DNA of 59,884 nucleotides, taken from positions 1 through 59,884 of the forward strand of contig NZ_CAJPVH010000036.1 in the NCBI RefSeq assembly GCF_905397395.1, written 5' to 3'. The DNA is from Cupriavidus campinensis. GTDB lineage: Bacteria; Pseudomonadota; Gammaproteobacteria; Burkholderiales; Burkholderiaceae. A program made the position numbers and the translations under genes. Shown one piece after another: positions 1-8,700 of this stretch (its first letter is position 1; the number at the start of each line of letters is the position of its first letter). The notes under the pieces are model-generated. The model searched no databases. It worked only from the letters and a program-made list of their open reading frames with translations, and had not been told where the DNA came from.

Positions 1-1
1 C

Positions 2-316
2 CCGGCCGCTGCCGCACCGGCCCCCGCTGCCGCCGCACCCGTTGCTGCGGCGGCTGCCGCCCCGGCCGCTGCGTCGGCCGAAACCGGCAAGAAGGTCTAC
101 GACCAGGTTTGCGCCGCCTGCCACGCCGCCGGTGTGGCCGGTGCGCCGAAGCTCGGCGACAAGGCCGCCTGGGCGCCGCGCATCAAGGAAGGCATGGACG
201 CCGTCCACAACTTCGCGCTCAAGGGCAAGGGCGTGATGCCGCCCAAGGGTGGCTATGCCGGCGCCGATGCCGATGTGATCGCCGCCGCCGACTACATGGT
301 CAACGCCTCGAAGTAA
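2..316 (+). CDS. cytochrome c5-family protein, C-terminal part
   Basis: This is the 3' part of a small c-type cytochrome gene that begins before the window. The visible protein starts with a long Ala/Pro-rich linker, followed by a haem-binding motif VCAACH (CXXCH). Near the end is MPPKGG, which supplies the usual methionine axial ligand of cytochrome c5 proteins. The Ala/Pro linker suggests that the soluble haem domain is tethered to a membrane anchor or another domain encoded upstream, so the protein probably carries electrons in the periplasm. The gene ends at a strong bidirectional terminator and is convergent with hemN. The start and upstream partner genes cannot be seen. Confidence 0.85.
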   Translation, partial: PAAAAPAPAAAAPVAAAAAAPAAASAETGKKVYDQVCAACHAAGVAGAPKLGDKAAWAPRIKEGMDAVHNFALKGKGVMPPKGGYAGADADVIAAADYMVNASK

Positions 317-342
317 CGCAAAGCGCACCTGTAAGTCCACGC

Positions 343-376
343 AAAAAAGCCCGCGACGATCCTCGCGGGCTTTTTT
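343..376. terminator. bidirectional rho-independent terminator between cytochrome c gene and hemN
   Basis: An 8-bp perfect stem (349-356 GCCCGCGA pairs with 363-370) is flanked by A6 on the left and T6 on the right. It can therefore stop transcripts from both convergent genes. Confidence 0.9.
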
Positions 377-434
377 GTTTCGATTGGGGGCCGGTCGGTC
401 CGGCGCCCCTATCCCTATATATATAGGCAGCAGT

Positions 435-1874
435 TCAGACCACGCGCGAATAGCGCACCAGCGGCACTTCGCGCCCCGCGTCCTGGCGCAGGTAGCGGTC
501 GAACACCATCGCCACGCGACGCACCAGCAGCCGGCCCAGCGGAGTGATGTCGATCCGCGACGCATCGCGCCGCAACAGCCCCTCCGTCGCCAGCGCGTCC
601 AGCCCCGCCAGTTCCGGCGCGAAGGTCCGGGCGAAGTCGATGCCATGCCCGGCCTCCACCGCCGCGATGTCGAGCGTGCCGTGGCACATCAGTGCGCCGA
701 TGATCGTCTTGCGCAGGTGGTCGTCTGCGGACATGCCAAAGCCGCGCGCCACCGGCAGTCGGCCCTCGTCCAGCGCGGCGTAGTACTCGTCCGTGGTGCG
801 CGCGTTCTGCACGTAGTGGCCGGCCACCGCGCCAATCGCCGAGACGCCGAAGCCCAGTTGATCGTGCCCCGCATGCGTGGCGTAGCCCTGGAAGTTGCGT
901 TGCAGGCGCCCGGCCTGCTGGGCGATGGCAAGGTCGTCGTCCGGCAGCGCGAAATGATCCATGCCGATATAGACATAGCCGGCGGCGGTCAGGTGCTCGA
1001 TCGTGGATACCAGGATGTCGAGCTTCTCGCCGGCGGGCGGCAGCGCCGCCTCGTCGATACGCCGCTGCGGCTTGAACACATGCGGCAGGTGCGCGTAGCT
1101 GTAGACCGAGAGCCGGTCCGGCCGCAGCGTCAGCACGCGGTCGATGGTCGCCGCGAAACGTTCGGTGGTCTGGTGCGGCAACCCGTAGATCAGGTCCATG
1201 CTGACCGAGCGGAAGCCGAGCCGCCGCGCCGCCAGCACCACATCGCGCGCTTCCTCGTAGGACTGCACGCGATGGATCGCCTGCTGCACCTTCAGGTCGA
1301 AGTCCTGCACGCCAAGGCTGATCCGGTTGAAACCGAGTTCCGCCAGCAGCGCCATGCGCGCATCGGTCACGCGGCGCGGATCGATCTCGATCGCGTGCTC
1401 GCCATCGGGCAGCAGGTGGAAGTGTTGCGTCAGCGCCGCCATCACGCGGCGCATTTCGTCGGGATCGAGGAAGGTCGGCGTGCCGCCGCCCCAGTGCGAT
1501 TGCATGACCGCGCGGCGCTCCCCGAGCCGGCCGGCCACCATCGCCATTTCCCGGGCGAGGTAGTCGACGTAGCGCGCGCTGCGCGCGTGGTCCTTGGTGA
1601 TGATCTTGTTGCAGCCGCAGTAGTAGCAGATGTTCTCGCAGAACGGGATGTGCAGGTAGAGGGAGAGCGGCGCGGGCGAGTCGGCGCGGCAGGCGTCGAG
1701 CGCGGCGAGGTAGCGCGCGTCGTCCATCTCCGCCTCGAAGCGGTCGGCGGTGGGGTAGGAAGTGTAGCGGGGGCCGTTGCCGTCGATACGGCCGGCCAGG
1801 CTGCGGAAGTCGGCCAGCGCGCGGCGGTCGAACGCCGTGGTGGCAGGCATGCTGGGGAGGGTGGGGGCTGACAT
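435..1874 (-). CDS. hemN: oxygen-independent coproporphyrinogen III oxidase
   Basis: This radical-SAM enzyme decarboxylates coproporphyrinogen III to protoporphyrinogen IX without oxygen, in cytosolic haem synthesis. At about residues 71-90 the protein has the HemN signature [16 protein letters not shown], with Cys79, Cys83 and Cys86 as the expected 4Fe-4S ligands. Upstream is the substrate-region motif GPRYTSYPT typical of true HemN rather than HemW. Length is 479 residues against about 457 in E. coli, the difference being a short N-terminal extension. The start at 1874 follows a purine-poor leader, so a slightly different start is possible. A perfect half-site FNR-type palindrome lies about 60-75 nt upstream, which fits induction under low oxygen. 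Confidence 0.95.
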   Translation of the reverse strand: MSAPTLPSMPATTAFDRRALADFRSLAGRIDGNGPRYTSYPTADRFEAEMDDARYLAALDACRADSPAPLSLYLHIPFCENICYYCGCNKIITKDHARSARYVDYLAREMAMVAGRLGERRAVMQSHWGGGTPTFLDPDEMRRVMAALTQHFHLLPDGEHAIEIDPRRVTDARMALLAELGFNRISLGVQDFDLKVQQAIHRVQSYEEARDVVLAARRLGFRSVSMDLIYGLPHQTTERFAATIDRVLTLRPDRLSVYSYAHLPHVFKPQRRIDEAALPPAGEKLDILVSTIEHLTAAGYVYIGMDHFALPDDDLAIAQQAGRLQRNFQGYATHAGHDQLGFGVSAIGAVAGHYVQNARTTDEYYAALDEGRLPVARGFGMSADDHLRKTIIGALMCHGTLDIAAVEAGHGIDFARTFAPELAGLDALATEGLLRRDASRIDITPLGRLLVRRVAMVFDRYLRQDAGREVPLVRYSRVV

Positions 1875-1935
1875 GGCGCGCTCTTTTTGCAGGCGAAGAT
1901 GGTCACGATGCTATGCCGCTGCGCCACCGCTCACC

Positions 1936-1949
1936 TTGACGCGCATCAA
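1936..1949. promoter_or_regulatory. FNR/Anr/Dnr-type box upstream of hemN
   Basis: The sequence TTGAC-GCGC-ATCAA matches the FNR-family consensus TTGAY-N4-RTCAA in both half-sites. It lies 62-75 nt upstream of the hemN start, within the intergenic region shared with the divergent binding-protein gene. Oxygen-responsive control of hemN is known in several proteobacteria; here it is inferred from this site. Confidence 0.7.
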
Positions 1950-2097
1950 GCGCACGCCGCGCTTGCGCCCGCAGCCCCGCCGCCGTGGGGCGTTGGCGTC
2001 ATCCGAGCGTCACGAACGGCCGATAGGCTCTGCCCGCCGTCCCCCCTCCACCCGATTCCAACGCCCGCCGACCATGCGCCCAGCCTCGCCCAGAACG

Positions 2098-3240
2098 ATG
2101 TCGTCCGCCGTGCCGGCGCGCCGACGCATGCTCCGGTCGTTCGGCACGCTGGCCGCGATGCTCGCGGCTCCGGCCGCCTTCGCCCAGCCCCAATCCGCCA
2201 ACCCCGCCGCCGCACAGCGCCGGTCGCTGGTGGTCGGCCACCTGCTCGACCGCGTGGGGCCGCAGGCGGATCTGGCGCGGGACTACCTGGCCGGCGCCAA
2301 GGTGCTGTTCGATGCGACCAACGCCTCGGGCCAGGGGCCACGCATCGTGCACATGGTGCGGGATGCCGATGCCAGCCCGCGCATCGCCACGTCGCAGGCC
2401 ATCGGCATGGCTGAGTCGGACCATATCGACGTGCTGTTCGGCCCCGGCGACACGCTGCTGCCCGCGCTGGCCACCTCGTCCGAACTGAGCCGGCGCGGCG
2501 TGCAGATCGTCGCCCCGCTCTCCGGGCTCTCGCTGGCTGCCGACAACATCTGGTTCACGCGCGCCGACTATCAGGCGGAGCTGGACGCCGCCGTGCGGCA
2601 GTTGCGCAGCTATGGCCTGAAGAACATCGTGCTGGCCGTGTCGCCCGATTTCGCCGCCGGCACGCTCGCGGCGGGCACGCCGTGGCTCGAACGGATGGAG
2701 CGCGACCTCGCTACGCGCGCCGTAACGCTGACCGGGAGTGTCGATGACAGCGCGCGCCGCATCGCCGCAACGCGGCCCGGCGCGGTCATCGTGGCTGGCG
2801 ACACGCTCGCCTACGGCAGCCTCGGCCGCGCGCTGGCCGCGCAAGGTTGGTACGGCTTTCTGGTGGGATTGTCGGCGGTGAGCCCGGCCGCCGCGCGCGA
2901 GATTCTCGGCGGCCACTACGCGGGTGGCGTGGTGGTCACGCAGGTGGCGCCCGGCCCGCAGGAATCCACGCTGCGCGTGGTCAAGGAGCACGTGGCGCGG
3001 ATGAAGCAATACCTGGACGAACCGCCCTCGCCCGCCACGCTGGCCGGCTACATCGGCGCGGCCTGGCTGGTGCGGGCCGCCAGCGCGGCCAGGGCGCCGG
3101 GTGCGCTGGAGCTGCGCCGCGCGCTGCAATCGCGCATCGACGTGGGCGATTTCACGCTCGACTTCACGCGCGGGCTGCGCGGCTCGCAGTACGTGCAGCT
3201 GGCGCCGATCGGCAAGTCGGGCGTGCCGCAGCGCGCCTGA
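2098..3240 (+). CDS. periplasmic ligand-binding protein, type I (Leu/Ile/Val-binding fold)
   Basis: The protein has a basic N-terminus, a hydrophobic segment and an Ala-X-Ala-type cleavage site ending FAQ, so it is exported. The mature part follows the pattern of ABC receptor proteins of the type I periplasmic-binding fold (VVGHLLDRVGPQADLARDY, then IDVLFGPGDT and a late GGHYAGGVVV strand). No permease or ATPase gene is adjacent, so it is an orphan receptor. It could serve a distant transporter or act as a sensory accessory to the convergent two-component system 18 nt away. Three in-frame ATGs (2074, 2098, 2128) precede the signal peptide and none has a clear ribosome site; 2098 was chosen as a compromise. 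The ligand is unknown. Confidence 0.75.
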   Translation: MSSAVPARRRMLRSFGTLAAMLAAPAAFAQPQSANPAAAQRRSLVVGHLLDRVGPQADLARDYLAGAKVLFDATNASGQGPRIVHMVRDADASPRIATSQAIGMAESDHIDVLFGPGDTLLPALATSSELSRRGVQIVAPLSGLSLAADNIWFTRADYQAELDAAVRQLRSYGLKNIVLAVSPDFAAGTLAAGTPWLERMERDLATRAVTLTGSVDDSARRIAATRPGAVIVAGDTLAYGSLGRALAAQGWYGFLVGLSAVSPAAAREILGGHYAGGVVVTQVAPGPQESTLRVVKEHVARMKQYLDEPPSPATLAGYIGAAWLVRAASAARAPGALELRRALQSRIDVGDFTLDFTRGLRGSQYVQLAPIGKSGVPQRA

Positions 3241-3258
3241 CCCAGGCGCCTATATCTA

Positions 3259-4512
3259 TCAGTCGCGCGGCAGCGTGATGCGCACGCGCAGGCCGCCCTC
3301 GACGCGGTTGTCCAGCGTCAGCTCGCCGCCATGGCGATTAACGATATCGGCGGCAATCGACAGCCCCATCCCCACGCCGCCGGTGGCCCGGCTGCGCGAC
3401 GACTCCACGCGGTAGAACGGCTCCAGCACGCGCGGCAACTCTGCCGGCGGAATGCCGGGGCCGTTGTCGCAGACGTCGATCTGCACGCGCTCGGGGCTGT
3501 CCGTCAGCACGATATGCGCGGCGCCGCCGTAGCGGTGCGCGTTCTCGACGAGGTTGACCACGGCGCGGCGCAACTCCGCCGGGTAGGCCAGCAGCGGCGC
3601 GGCGGTGCCGGAGAGCCGCACGTCCTGGCCGAGTTCCTCGGCATCGTCGACGATGGCCTGGAGCAGCGCCTGCACGTCCACGCGCTGGCGCGGGCCGGTG
3701 CCGTCGTCGCGGTCACGCAGGTAATAGAGCGTGGCATCGATCAGCCCGTTCATCTCGGCCAGATCCTGCCGCAACCGGTAGCGCACGTCGTTGTCCTCGA
3801 TGCGCTCGATGCGCAGGCTCATGCGCGTGAGCGGCGTGCGCAGGTCGTGGGAGACTGCCGCCAGGAAGCGCGACTGCTGCGCCAGCTGCGTGCGGATGCG
3901 TTGCTGCATCAGGTTCAACGCCTTGGTGGCGGCGCGCGCCTCGGCCGGCCCCGTGTCATCGTCGAGTGGCGGTGCGTGCACATCCTGCGCCAGCCGGTTC
4001 GCGCCGGTGGCCAGCCGCTGCACCGGCCGCGCCAGCAGCCGCGCGCCGACCCACGACGAAATCACGATGGCGATGAACTGGAAGATCATGCCCGGATGCA
4101 GGGGCCAGAGCCCGTGCCAGGGGGGGAAGTGGCGGGGCGGTCCAGCCGGCCCGCCCCGCCGGTCCGGATCACCGGGACGGAACATGCCGCGATCCCCGGA
4201 CGGGCCGCCTTCGCCCGCATCGTCATCTTCCTCGAAACGCGGTCCGCGCTGCGGCGGCTCGAGGCGTCGGAACGGCTTGCCGGCGGCGGCGGCCTCCGAG
4301 GCTGCCTCGCGCATACGCTCTTCCCAACGGGCCGAGCCGGGGCGCGGGAACAGGCCCTCGATGACGGTCACGCCGAGGACGTGCACCGCCACCATGATCG
4401 CGGCCATGACAAGGAACAGCCGCAGGAACATCGAATCGAAGGGGCGACGTCGCGTGGCGGTGTCCATCCGGACGGCAGCGCTGGCGTTCGGCGGCGGGGA
4501 GGACGCGGCCAT
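3259..4512 (-). CDS. sensor histidine kinase, EnvZ/OmpR-type partner
   Basis: The protein is an inner-membrane kinase of 417 residues. Its first membrane segment is at about residues 28-50 (FLRLFLVMAAIMVAVHVLG). A periplasmic loop follows that is unusually rich in Pro, Gly, Asp and His, then a second segment near residues 140-160. A HAMP linker precedes the phospho-acceptor motif SHDLRTPLTR. The ATPase part shows the N box NLVENAHRYG, the G1 box DNGPGIP and the G2 box GVGMGLSI. The gene starts 3 nt after its response regulator ends and is clearly co-transcribed with it. The signal is unknown; the His-containing loop could bind metal, which is speculation. Confidence 0.92.
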   Translation of the reverse strand: MAASSPPPNASAAVRMDTATRRRPFDSMFLRLFLVMAAIMVAVHVLGVTVIEGLFPRPGSARWEERMREAASEAAAAGKPFRRLEPPQRGPRFEEDDDAGEGGPSGDRGMFRPGDPDRRGGPAGPPRHFPPWHGLWPLHPGMIFQFIAIVISSWVGARLLARPVQRLATGANRLAQDVHAPPLDDDTGPAEARAATKALNLMQQRIRTQLAQQSRFLAAVSHDLRTPLTRMSLRIERIEDNDVRYRLRQDLAEMNGLIDATLYYLRDRDDGTGPRQRVDVQALLQAIVDDAEELGQDVRLSGTAAPLLAYPAELRRAVVNLVENAHRYGGAAHIVLTDSPERVQIDVCDNGPGIPPAELPRVLEPFYRVESSRSRATGGVGMGLSIAADIVNRHGGELTLDNRVEGGLRVRITLPRD

Positions 4513-4515
4513 GCG

Positions 4516-5247
4516 TCAGGAATCCACGCTGACCGTGAAGACGTAGCCCTCGCCCCGCACCGTGCGGATCAGGGCCGAGTCGCGCGGGTCGTCGCGCAGC
4601 TTCTGGCGCAGGCGCGAGACCAGCAGGTCGATGCTGCGATCGAACACATCGAGGTCGCGGCCGCGCGCCTGGTTGATCAGCATCTCGCGGTCCAGCACGC
4701 GGTTCGGGTGCTCGATGAAGGTCAGCAACAGGCGGAATTCGGCGTTCGAGAGCGGCACGACCGTGTCCTCCTCGTCGACCAGCTGGCGCAGCGTGGTGTT
4801 GAGCCGCCACGCGCCAAACTTGACTTCGTGCCCTGCCGGGGTGGGTGCTGCACGCCGCACATCCGCCCGACTGCGCCGCAGCACGGTGTGGATGCGCGCC
4901 ACCAGTTCGCGCATCTCGAACGGCTTGGTCACGTAGTCGTCCGCCCCCACCTCGAGCCCGACCACACGGTCGGCCAGCTCGGCGCGGGCAGTCAGCATGA
5001 TCACGGGGATGTCGGTGCGCTCGCGGATCTCGCGGCACAGCGTCAGGCCGTTCTCGCCCGGCAGCGAGAGGTCCAGGATCACCAGGTCATAGTGGTGCTG
5101 CGCCATGGCCGTGCGCATCGACGCCCCGCCTTCGGCCCCATCGGCCGCCATGCCGAACGTGGCCAGGTATTCGGCCAGCATGGCGCGGATCTGGGGATCG
5201 TCATCGACGATCAGCAGGCGGGTAGGCAGGGCGGGAGTGAGGTCCAT
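4516..5247 (-). CDS. OmpR-family response regulator
   Basis: This 243-residue DNA-binding regulator has an N-terminal receiver domain: LLIVDDDPQIR with the acidic pocket, VILDLSLPG with the phospho-accepting Asp, MLTARAE, and VTKPFEMREL with the conserved Lys. A C-terminal winged helix follows (ARGRDLDVFDRSIDLLVSRL, ending RTVRGEGYVF). The ATG at 5247 was preferred to the longer open frame because the receiver domain begins within a few residues of it. It is the first gene of a two-gene operon with the kinase. The target genes are not evident; an inverted repeat about 130 nt upstream may be an autoregulatory site. Confidence 0.92.
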   Translation of the reverse strand: MDLTPALPTRLLIVDDDPQIRAMLAEYLATFGMAADGAEGGASMRTAMAQHHYDLVILDLSLPGENGLTLCREIRERTDIPVIMLTARAELADRVVGLEVGADDYVTKPFEMRELVARIHTVLRRSRADVRRAAPTPAGHEVKFGAWRLNTTLRQLVDEEDTVVPLSNAEFRLLLTFIEHPNRVLDREMLINQARGRDLDVFDRSIDLLVSRLRQKLRDDPRDSALIRTVRGEGYVFTVSVDS

Positions 5248-5376
5248 GGCAAAACGGGAGGGATGGGAAACGCCGGCGGGCGGTGCGGACAGCCGATGCG
5301 CGAAAACTGGCAGGCGCCCGCGCAACAGCCGGCGTCCAACTGTACCAGTTTGCAATATCGGCGCTGTGGCGGCTTT

Positions 5377-5392
5377 GTATCGGGCTTGATAC
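5377..5392. promoter_or_regulatory. inverted repeat in the leader region of the two-component operon
   Basis: GTATC-N6-GATAC is a perfect 5-bp inverted repeat in the 385-nt non-coding stretch between the response regulator (start 5247) and rep (end 5633). No gene was seen in that stretch. The repeat is placed like an operator, but OmpR-type regulators usually bind direct repeats, so the assignment is weak. Confidence 0.25.
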
Positions 5393-5632
5393 GTACGCTG
5401 TGGATAACTTCGCCTGATAAAACGACGCCCCCGGCACTGCCGCGCCGGGAGCGTTCAACAGGGAAGAGCCAGGCACGCAAGCGTACCCAGCCGCACCGCT
5501 AACCGAAGGGCAGGCGCGGCACGGCGCCAGTCGCCGAGGCGTCTGACGCGTCGCCATATTAGAAAGCGCCGGGCGCGCGGTCTTGTCCGCCTTGTATCGG
5601 CGGTGATGCGTGGGCTGGGGCGAGGGTGCGGC

Positions 5633-7741
5633 TCAACCTGCCACGGGCTTGCCGGGCGCGCCCGGCGTACCCAGCAGCGCCTTGAGATTCGCCAGCCGGT
5701 CCTTGGGGCTCATGGCCGGGGTCTCGTCGACGGGGGCCGGCGCTTCTTCGAGTTTCATTTCGGCGATGAAGCGCGAGGGTTCGCAGGAGTAGGTGTCCCG
5801 GGCGCGCTTGCGCTTCTTGCACCAGCTGATCTGGAGGCTGCGCTGGGCGCGGGTGATGCCCACGTACATCAGCCGGCGCTCTTCCTCGATTTTCTCGTCG
5901 CTCATGTCTTCGTCCTCGCGCGCGTGGGGCAGGATGCCCTCTTCCACGCCCACCAGGAACACGTGCGGATATTCGAGGCCCTTCGAGGCGTGGAGCGTGG
6001 AGAGCCGCACCGCGTCCGGGTCTTCCTCGCGGCCTTCGAGCATGCTCATCAGCGCCACGGTCTGGGTCAGCTCCAGCAGGTTCTTGCCTTCGTCGCCAAA
6101 GCCGTCGGCGTTGTCGAAGCCGGTGGCCTCGCCCTCCCCGGCTTCGGCTTCCGGGCGGGTGCCCTTGCGCTTGAGCCAGTCGAGGAATTCGAGCGTATTG
6201 GTCCAGCGCGACTGGGCCTGGCGTTCGTCGAAGGTATCGTACAAGTACGATTCATAGTGGATGCCGGCCATCATGTCGTCGAGCAGCACGGTGGCCGGAT
6301 CAGTCTTGGCGCGGTCCGCCAGGCGCACCATCGACTCGCAGAACACACGCAGCGGCTCCAGCTGGCGCGGCTGGAGCTTGCCCTCGATGCCGCCCATCAT
6401 CGCGGCCTCGAACAGCGACACCTTGGCCTGCCCCGCGAACGTGCCGAGGGCCTCCAGCGTGGTGTTGCCCACGCCGCGCCGGGGCGTGGTGATGGCGCGG
6501 ATAAAGGCGGGGTCGTCGTCCGGATTGGCAATCAGCCGCAGGTAGGCGCAGATATCCTTGATCTCGGCCTTGTCGAAGAAGCTCTGGCCGCCGGACAGCA
6601 CGTACGGAATCCGCTCGCGCCGCAGGATCTGCTCGAACAGCCGCGCCTGATGGTTGCCGCGATACAGGATGGCGTAGTCGCGGAACTGCGCGCGGCGCTC
6701 GAACTTGTGGGCGGACAGGCGGAACACCACCGACTCGGCCTCGTGCTCCTCGTCGTTCATCGGGTGGATGGCGATGGGGTCGCCCATGCCGTGCTCCGAC
6801 CACAGCTTCTTGTCGAACAGCTTGGGATTGTTGGCGATGACCGCGTTGGCTGCCTCGAGGATGCGCACCGTGGAGCGGTAGTTCTGCTCGAGCTTGATGA
6901 CCTTGAGGTCCGGGAAATCGGTCTGCAGGCCGCGCAGGTTGTCCAGCGTGGCGCCGCGCCAGCCGTAGATGGCCTGGTCGTCATCGCCCACGGCCGTGAA
7001 CGCCGGCGCGCGCAGGTGCGAGCCGCCGGCCAGCAGCTTGAGCAGCGCGTACTGGCAGGCGTTGGTGTCCTGGTATTCGTCGACGAGGAAGTAGCGCAGC
7101 CGGTTCTGCCATTTCAGGCGCACGGTCTCGTCACGCGCGAACAGCTCGGCGGGCAGGCGGATCAGGTCGTCGAAATCCACCGCCTGGTAGGCGTGCAGCG
7201 TGGCCACGTAGTTGCGGTAGACCGTGGCGGCCTGGTGCTCGTCGGCATTGGCGGCCTGGGCCAGCGCGGTCTCGGGGTCGACCATGCCGTTCTTCCACAG
7301 CGAGATCGTGCCCTGCACGCTGCGGATCAGCTTCTTGTCCGTGGTGGCGAGCTGCTCCTGCACCAGCCCGAAGCAGTCGTCCGAATCCATGATCGAGAAC
7401 TGCGGCTTCAGGCCGACGTGCTCCGCCTCCATCCGCAGGATCTGTACGCCGAGCGAGTGGAAGGTACACACCGTGAGCTGCTTGAGCGGAATCCGCTTGC
7501 CCTCGCGCGTGGTCTTGCCCTCCATCAGCTTGGCGATGCGCTCCTGCATCTCCTTCGCCGCCTTGTTGGTGAAGGTGACGGCGGCGATGTGGCGCGGCTC
7601 GAAGCCCTTGTCCTCGATCAGGTGGGCAATCTTCTGCGTGATGACGCGCGTCTTGCCGGACCCGGCGCCCGCGAGGACGAGGCAGGGCCCGTCCAGATAG
7701 CGAACGGCTTCGGATTGGGCGGCGTTGAGTCCGTGGGTCAT
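5633..7741 (-). CDS. rep: ATP-dependent DNA helicase Rep (UvrD/Rep superfamily 1)
   Basis: This is a 3'-5' superfamily 1A helicase that helps replication forks pass protein blocks. Seen directly: Q-motif region LNAAQSEAV, Walker A GAGSGKT at residues 25-31, motif Ia VTFTNKAA, motif Ib TFHSLG, motif II DEYQDTN at residues 221-227, motif III GDDDQAIYGWRGA, motif IV QNYRST, and motif VI YVGITRAQ near the C-terminus. Overall similarity, such as GPCLVLAGAGSGKTRVIT and WKNGMVDPETA, is closer to E. coli Rep than to UvrD. Length of 702 residues is slightly over the E. coli protein (673), mostly from an Ala/Pro-rich tail. It stands alone, with non-coding DNA on both sides. Confidence 0.93.
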   Translation of the reverse strand: MTHGLNAAQSEAVRYLDGPCLVLAGAGSGKTRVITQKIAHLIEDKGFEPRHIAAVTFTNKAAKEMQERIAKLMEGKTTREGKRIPLKQLTVCTFHSLGVQILRMEAEHVGLKPQFSIMDSDDCFGLVQEQLATTDKKLIRSVQGTISLWKNGMVDPETALAQAANADEHQAATVYRNYVATLHAYQAVDFDDLIRLPAELFARDETVRLKWQNRLRYFLVDEYQDTNACQYALLKLLAGGSHLRAPAFTAVGDDDQAIYGWRGATLDNLRGLQTDFPDLKVIKLEQNYRSTVRILEAANAVIANNPKLFDKKLWSEHGMGDPIAIHPMNDEEHEAESVVFRLSAHKFERRAQFRDYAILYRGNHQARLFEQILRRERIPYVLSGGQSFFDKAEIKDICAYLRLIANPDDDPAFIRAITTPRRGVGNTTLEALGTFAGQAKVSLFEAAMMGGIEGKLQPRQLEPLRVFCESMVRLADRAKTDPATVLLDDMMAGIHYESYLYDTFDERQAQSRWTNTLEFLDWLKRKGTRPEAEAGEGEATGFDNADGFGDEGKNLLELTQTVALMSMLEGREEDPDAVRLSTLHASKGLEYPHVFLVGVEEGILPHAREDEDMSDEKIEEERRLMYVGITRAQRSLQISWCKKRKRARDTYSCEPSRFIAEMKLEEAPAPVDETPAMSPKDRLANLKALLGTPGAPGKPVAG

Positions 7742-7994
7742 GGGTGGGCGGGTGCCGGATGGCGCACGCTTGGCGGGCGCGCGAAAGGCGTCGATGTTAA
7801 CACGCAGGGTGGCCCGCGCCGGTGCCTGATGGCGGACATCAAGGACGCGAGTGCTACCAGTGTTTCATCGCGGTAACACTTCGTAAAAGTGACGTCAGAG
7901 GGGGCACCCGGGGCATGGAGATTGCCTCATAGGGTCATGCGGGACCGGCGGCGACGCCGTCCTGATGACAAATTCGGCACATTCGGAGGCGATC

Positions 7995-8219
7995 ATGAAA
8001 ACAATGCGGACCCTGGCGAAAGTTACGCTGATCGGTGTCACGCTGGCGGCCTTTGGCGGCTGCGCGGACATGAGTCCCAAGCAACGCAACACCGCCATCG
8101 GCGCGGGCGTGGGCGCGCTGGGCGGCGCGGCGTTGACCGATGGCAGCGTGCTCGGCACGGTGGGCGGTGCGGCGGTGGGCGGCGTGGTGGGTAACGTCGT
8201 CACCAAGGATGGCCGCTGA
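7995..8219 (+). CDS. small glycine-zipper lipoprotein (OsmB/SlyB-like)
   Basis: This is a 74-residue protein with a lipoprotein signal: Met-Lys start, hydrophobic core and lipobox-like LAAFGGC with Cys near residue 21. The mature part is made of Gly/Ala repeats (AIGAGVGALGGAAL, VGGAAVGGVVGN), typical of the glycine-zipper 2TM family that sits in the outer membrane and is often stress-induced. The ATG at 7995 was chosen over the upstream in-frame ATG at 7965 because a good ribosome site (CGGAGG) lies 5 nt before it and the signal peptide then has normal length. The 253 nt upstream of it hold no gene; a CACTT-N5-AAGTG repeat is visible there. Confidence 0.8.
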   Translation: MKTMRTLAKVTLIGVTLAAFGGCADMSPKQRNTAIGAGVGALGGAALTDGSVLGTVGGAAVGGVVGNVVTKDGR

Positions 8220-8343
8220 TCCGGCGCGGCGCGCGCCCCCCTCGGGGCGGCAGCGGGTAGTCAGCGGGTAGTCCTTACCCGCAGGCGGCAGGAATTACCG
8301 CCGCGCCCTCCCCGGCCCCTAGCAAGGTGGCGCTGGCGCCGCG

Positions 8344-8372
8344 TTGACAAAGGTCAACCCGTCCCGTACATT
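8344..8372 (+). promoter_or_regulatory. sigma-70 promoter of the gcv operon
   Basis: A consensus -35 box TTGACA (8344-8349) is followed by a 17-nt spacer and a -10 box TACATT (8367-8372). This places transcription start near 8379, just before the first glycine aptamer. Confidence 0.75.
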
Positions 8373-8385
8373 CACGCGCATCCAA

Positions 8386-8665
8386 CCGGGAGAGCGCGCA
8401 GCCATTGCGCCGCCGAAGGGGTATCACCCGAAAACTCTCAGGCACCACGGACCGGTCGGATCGGCATGCAACATGCACACGATGCATGCCGCACTCTGGA
8501 GAGCGACACCCGCCCGTGCCAACGCATGGCGAGCGTGTCCACCGAAGGGGCGCGCGATGCGGCAAGCCGCATCGTAATCTCTCAGGTATCGAGGACAGAG
8601 GGGTCATCCGCCGCGGCGGATTGGTGGCATTGCCATCGATCCCCACGGCGGATGACCCTTTTTTT
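8386..8665 (+). promoter_or_regulatory. tandem glycine riboswitch with terminator expression platform
   Basis: Two glycine aptamers are arranged in tandem. The first runs from about 8386 to 8457, with the strand GGGAGAG, the core CCGCCGAAGGGG and the closing ACTCTCAGGC. The second runs from about 8494 to 8601, with TGGAGAG, CACCGAAGGGG and TCTCTCAGGT. These are the hallmark conserved pieces of the gcvT RNA element. The 3' edge of aptamer two runs into the ascending arm of a 13-bp terminator (8601-8658). Tandem glycine riboswitches upstream of gcvT are known to activate expression when glycine is high, allowing its breakdown. Here that predicts glycine-dependent readthrough into gcvTHP. Confidence 0.93.
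8601..8665 (+). terminator. intrinsic terminator of the glycine riboswitch
   Basis: A perfect 13-bp stem, GGGTCATCCGCCG (8601-8613) with its complement at 8646-8658, is followed by T7 (8659-8665). It ends 35 nt before the gcvT start. Confidence 0.92.
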
Positions 8666-8700
8666 GTTTTCGCTGCCGTATTCGCTCCAGAGGATTTCCC

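Noticed and set aside
414..427. Perfect palindrome CCTATATATATAGG
   Set aside because: A short TA-run next to a terminator. No link to a known element or repeat elsewhere in the window was found.
375..1871. 498-codon plus-strand open frame opposite hemN
   Set aside because: Shadow of hemN; composition biased to His/Arg/Ala.
5603..7876. 757-codon plus-strand open frame opposite rep
   Set aside because: Shadow of rep. The minus-strand gene shows all helicase motifs.
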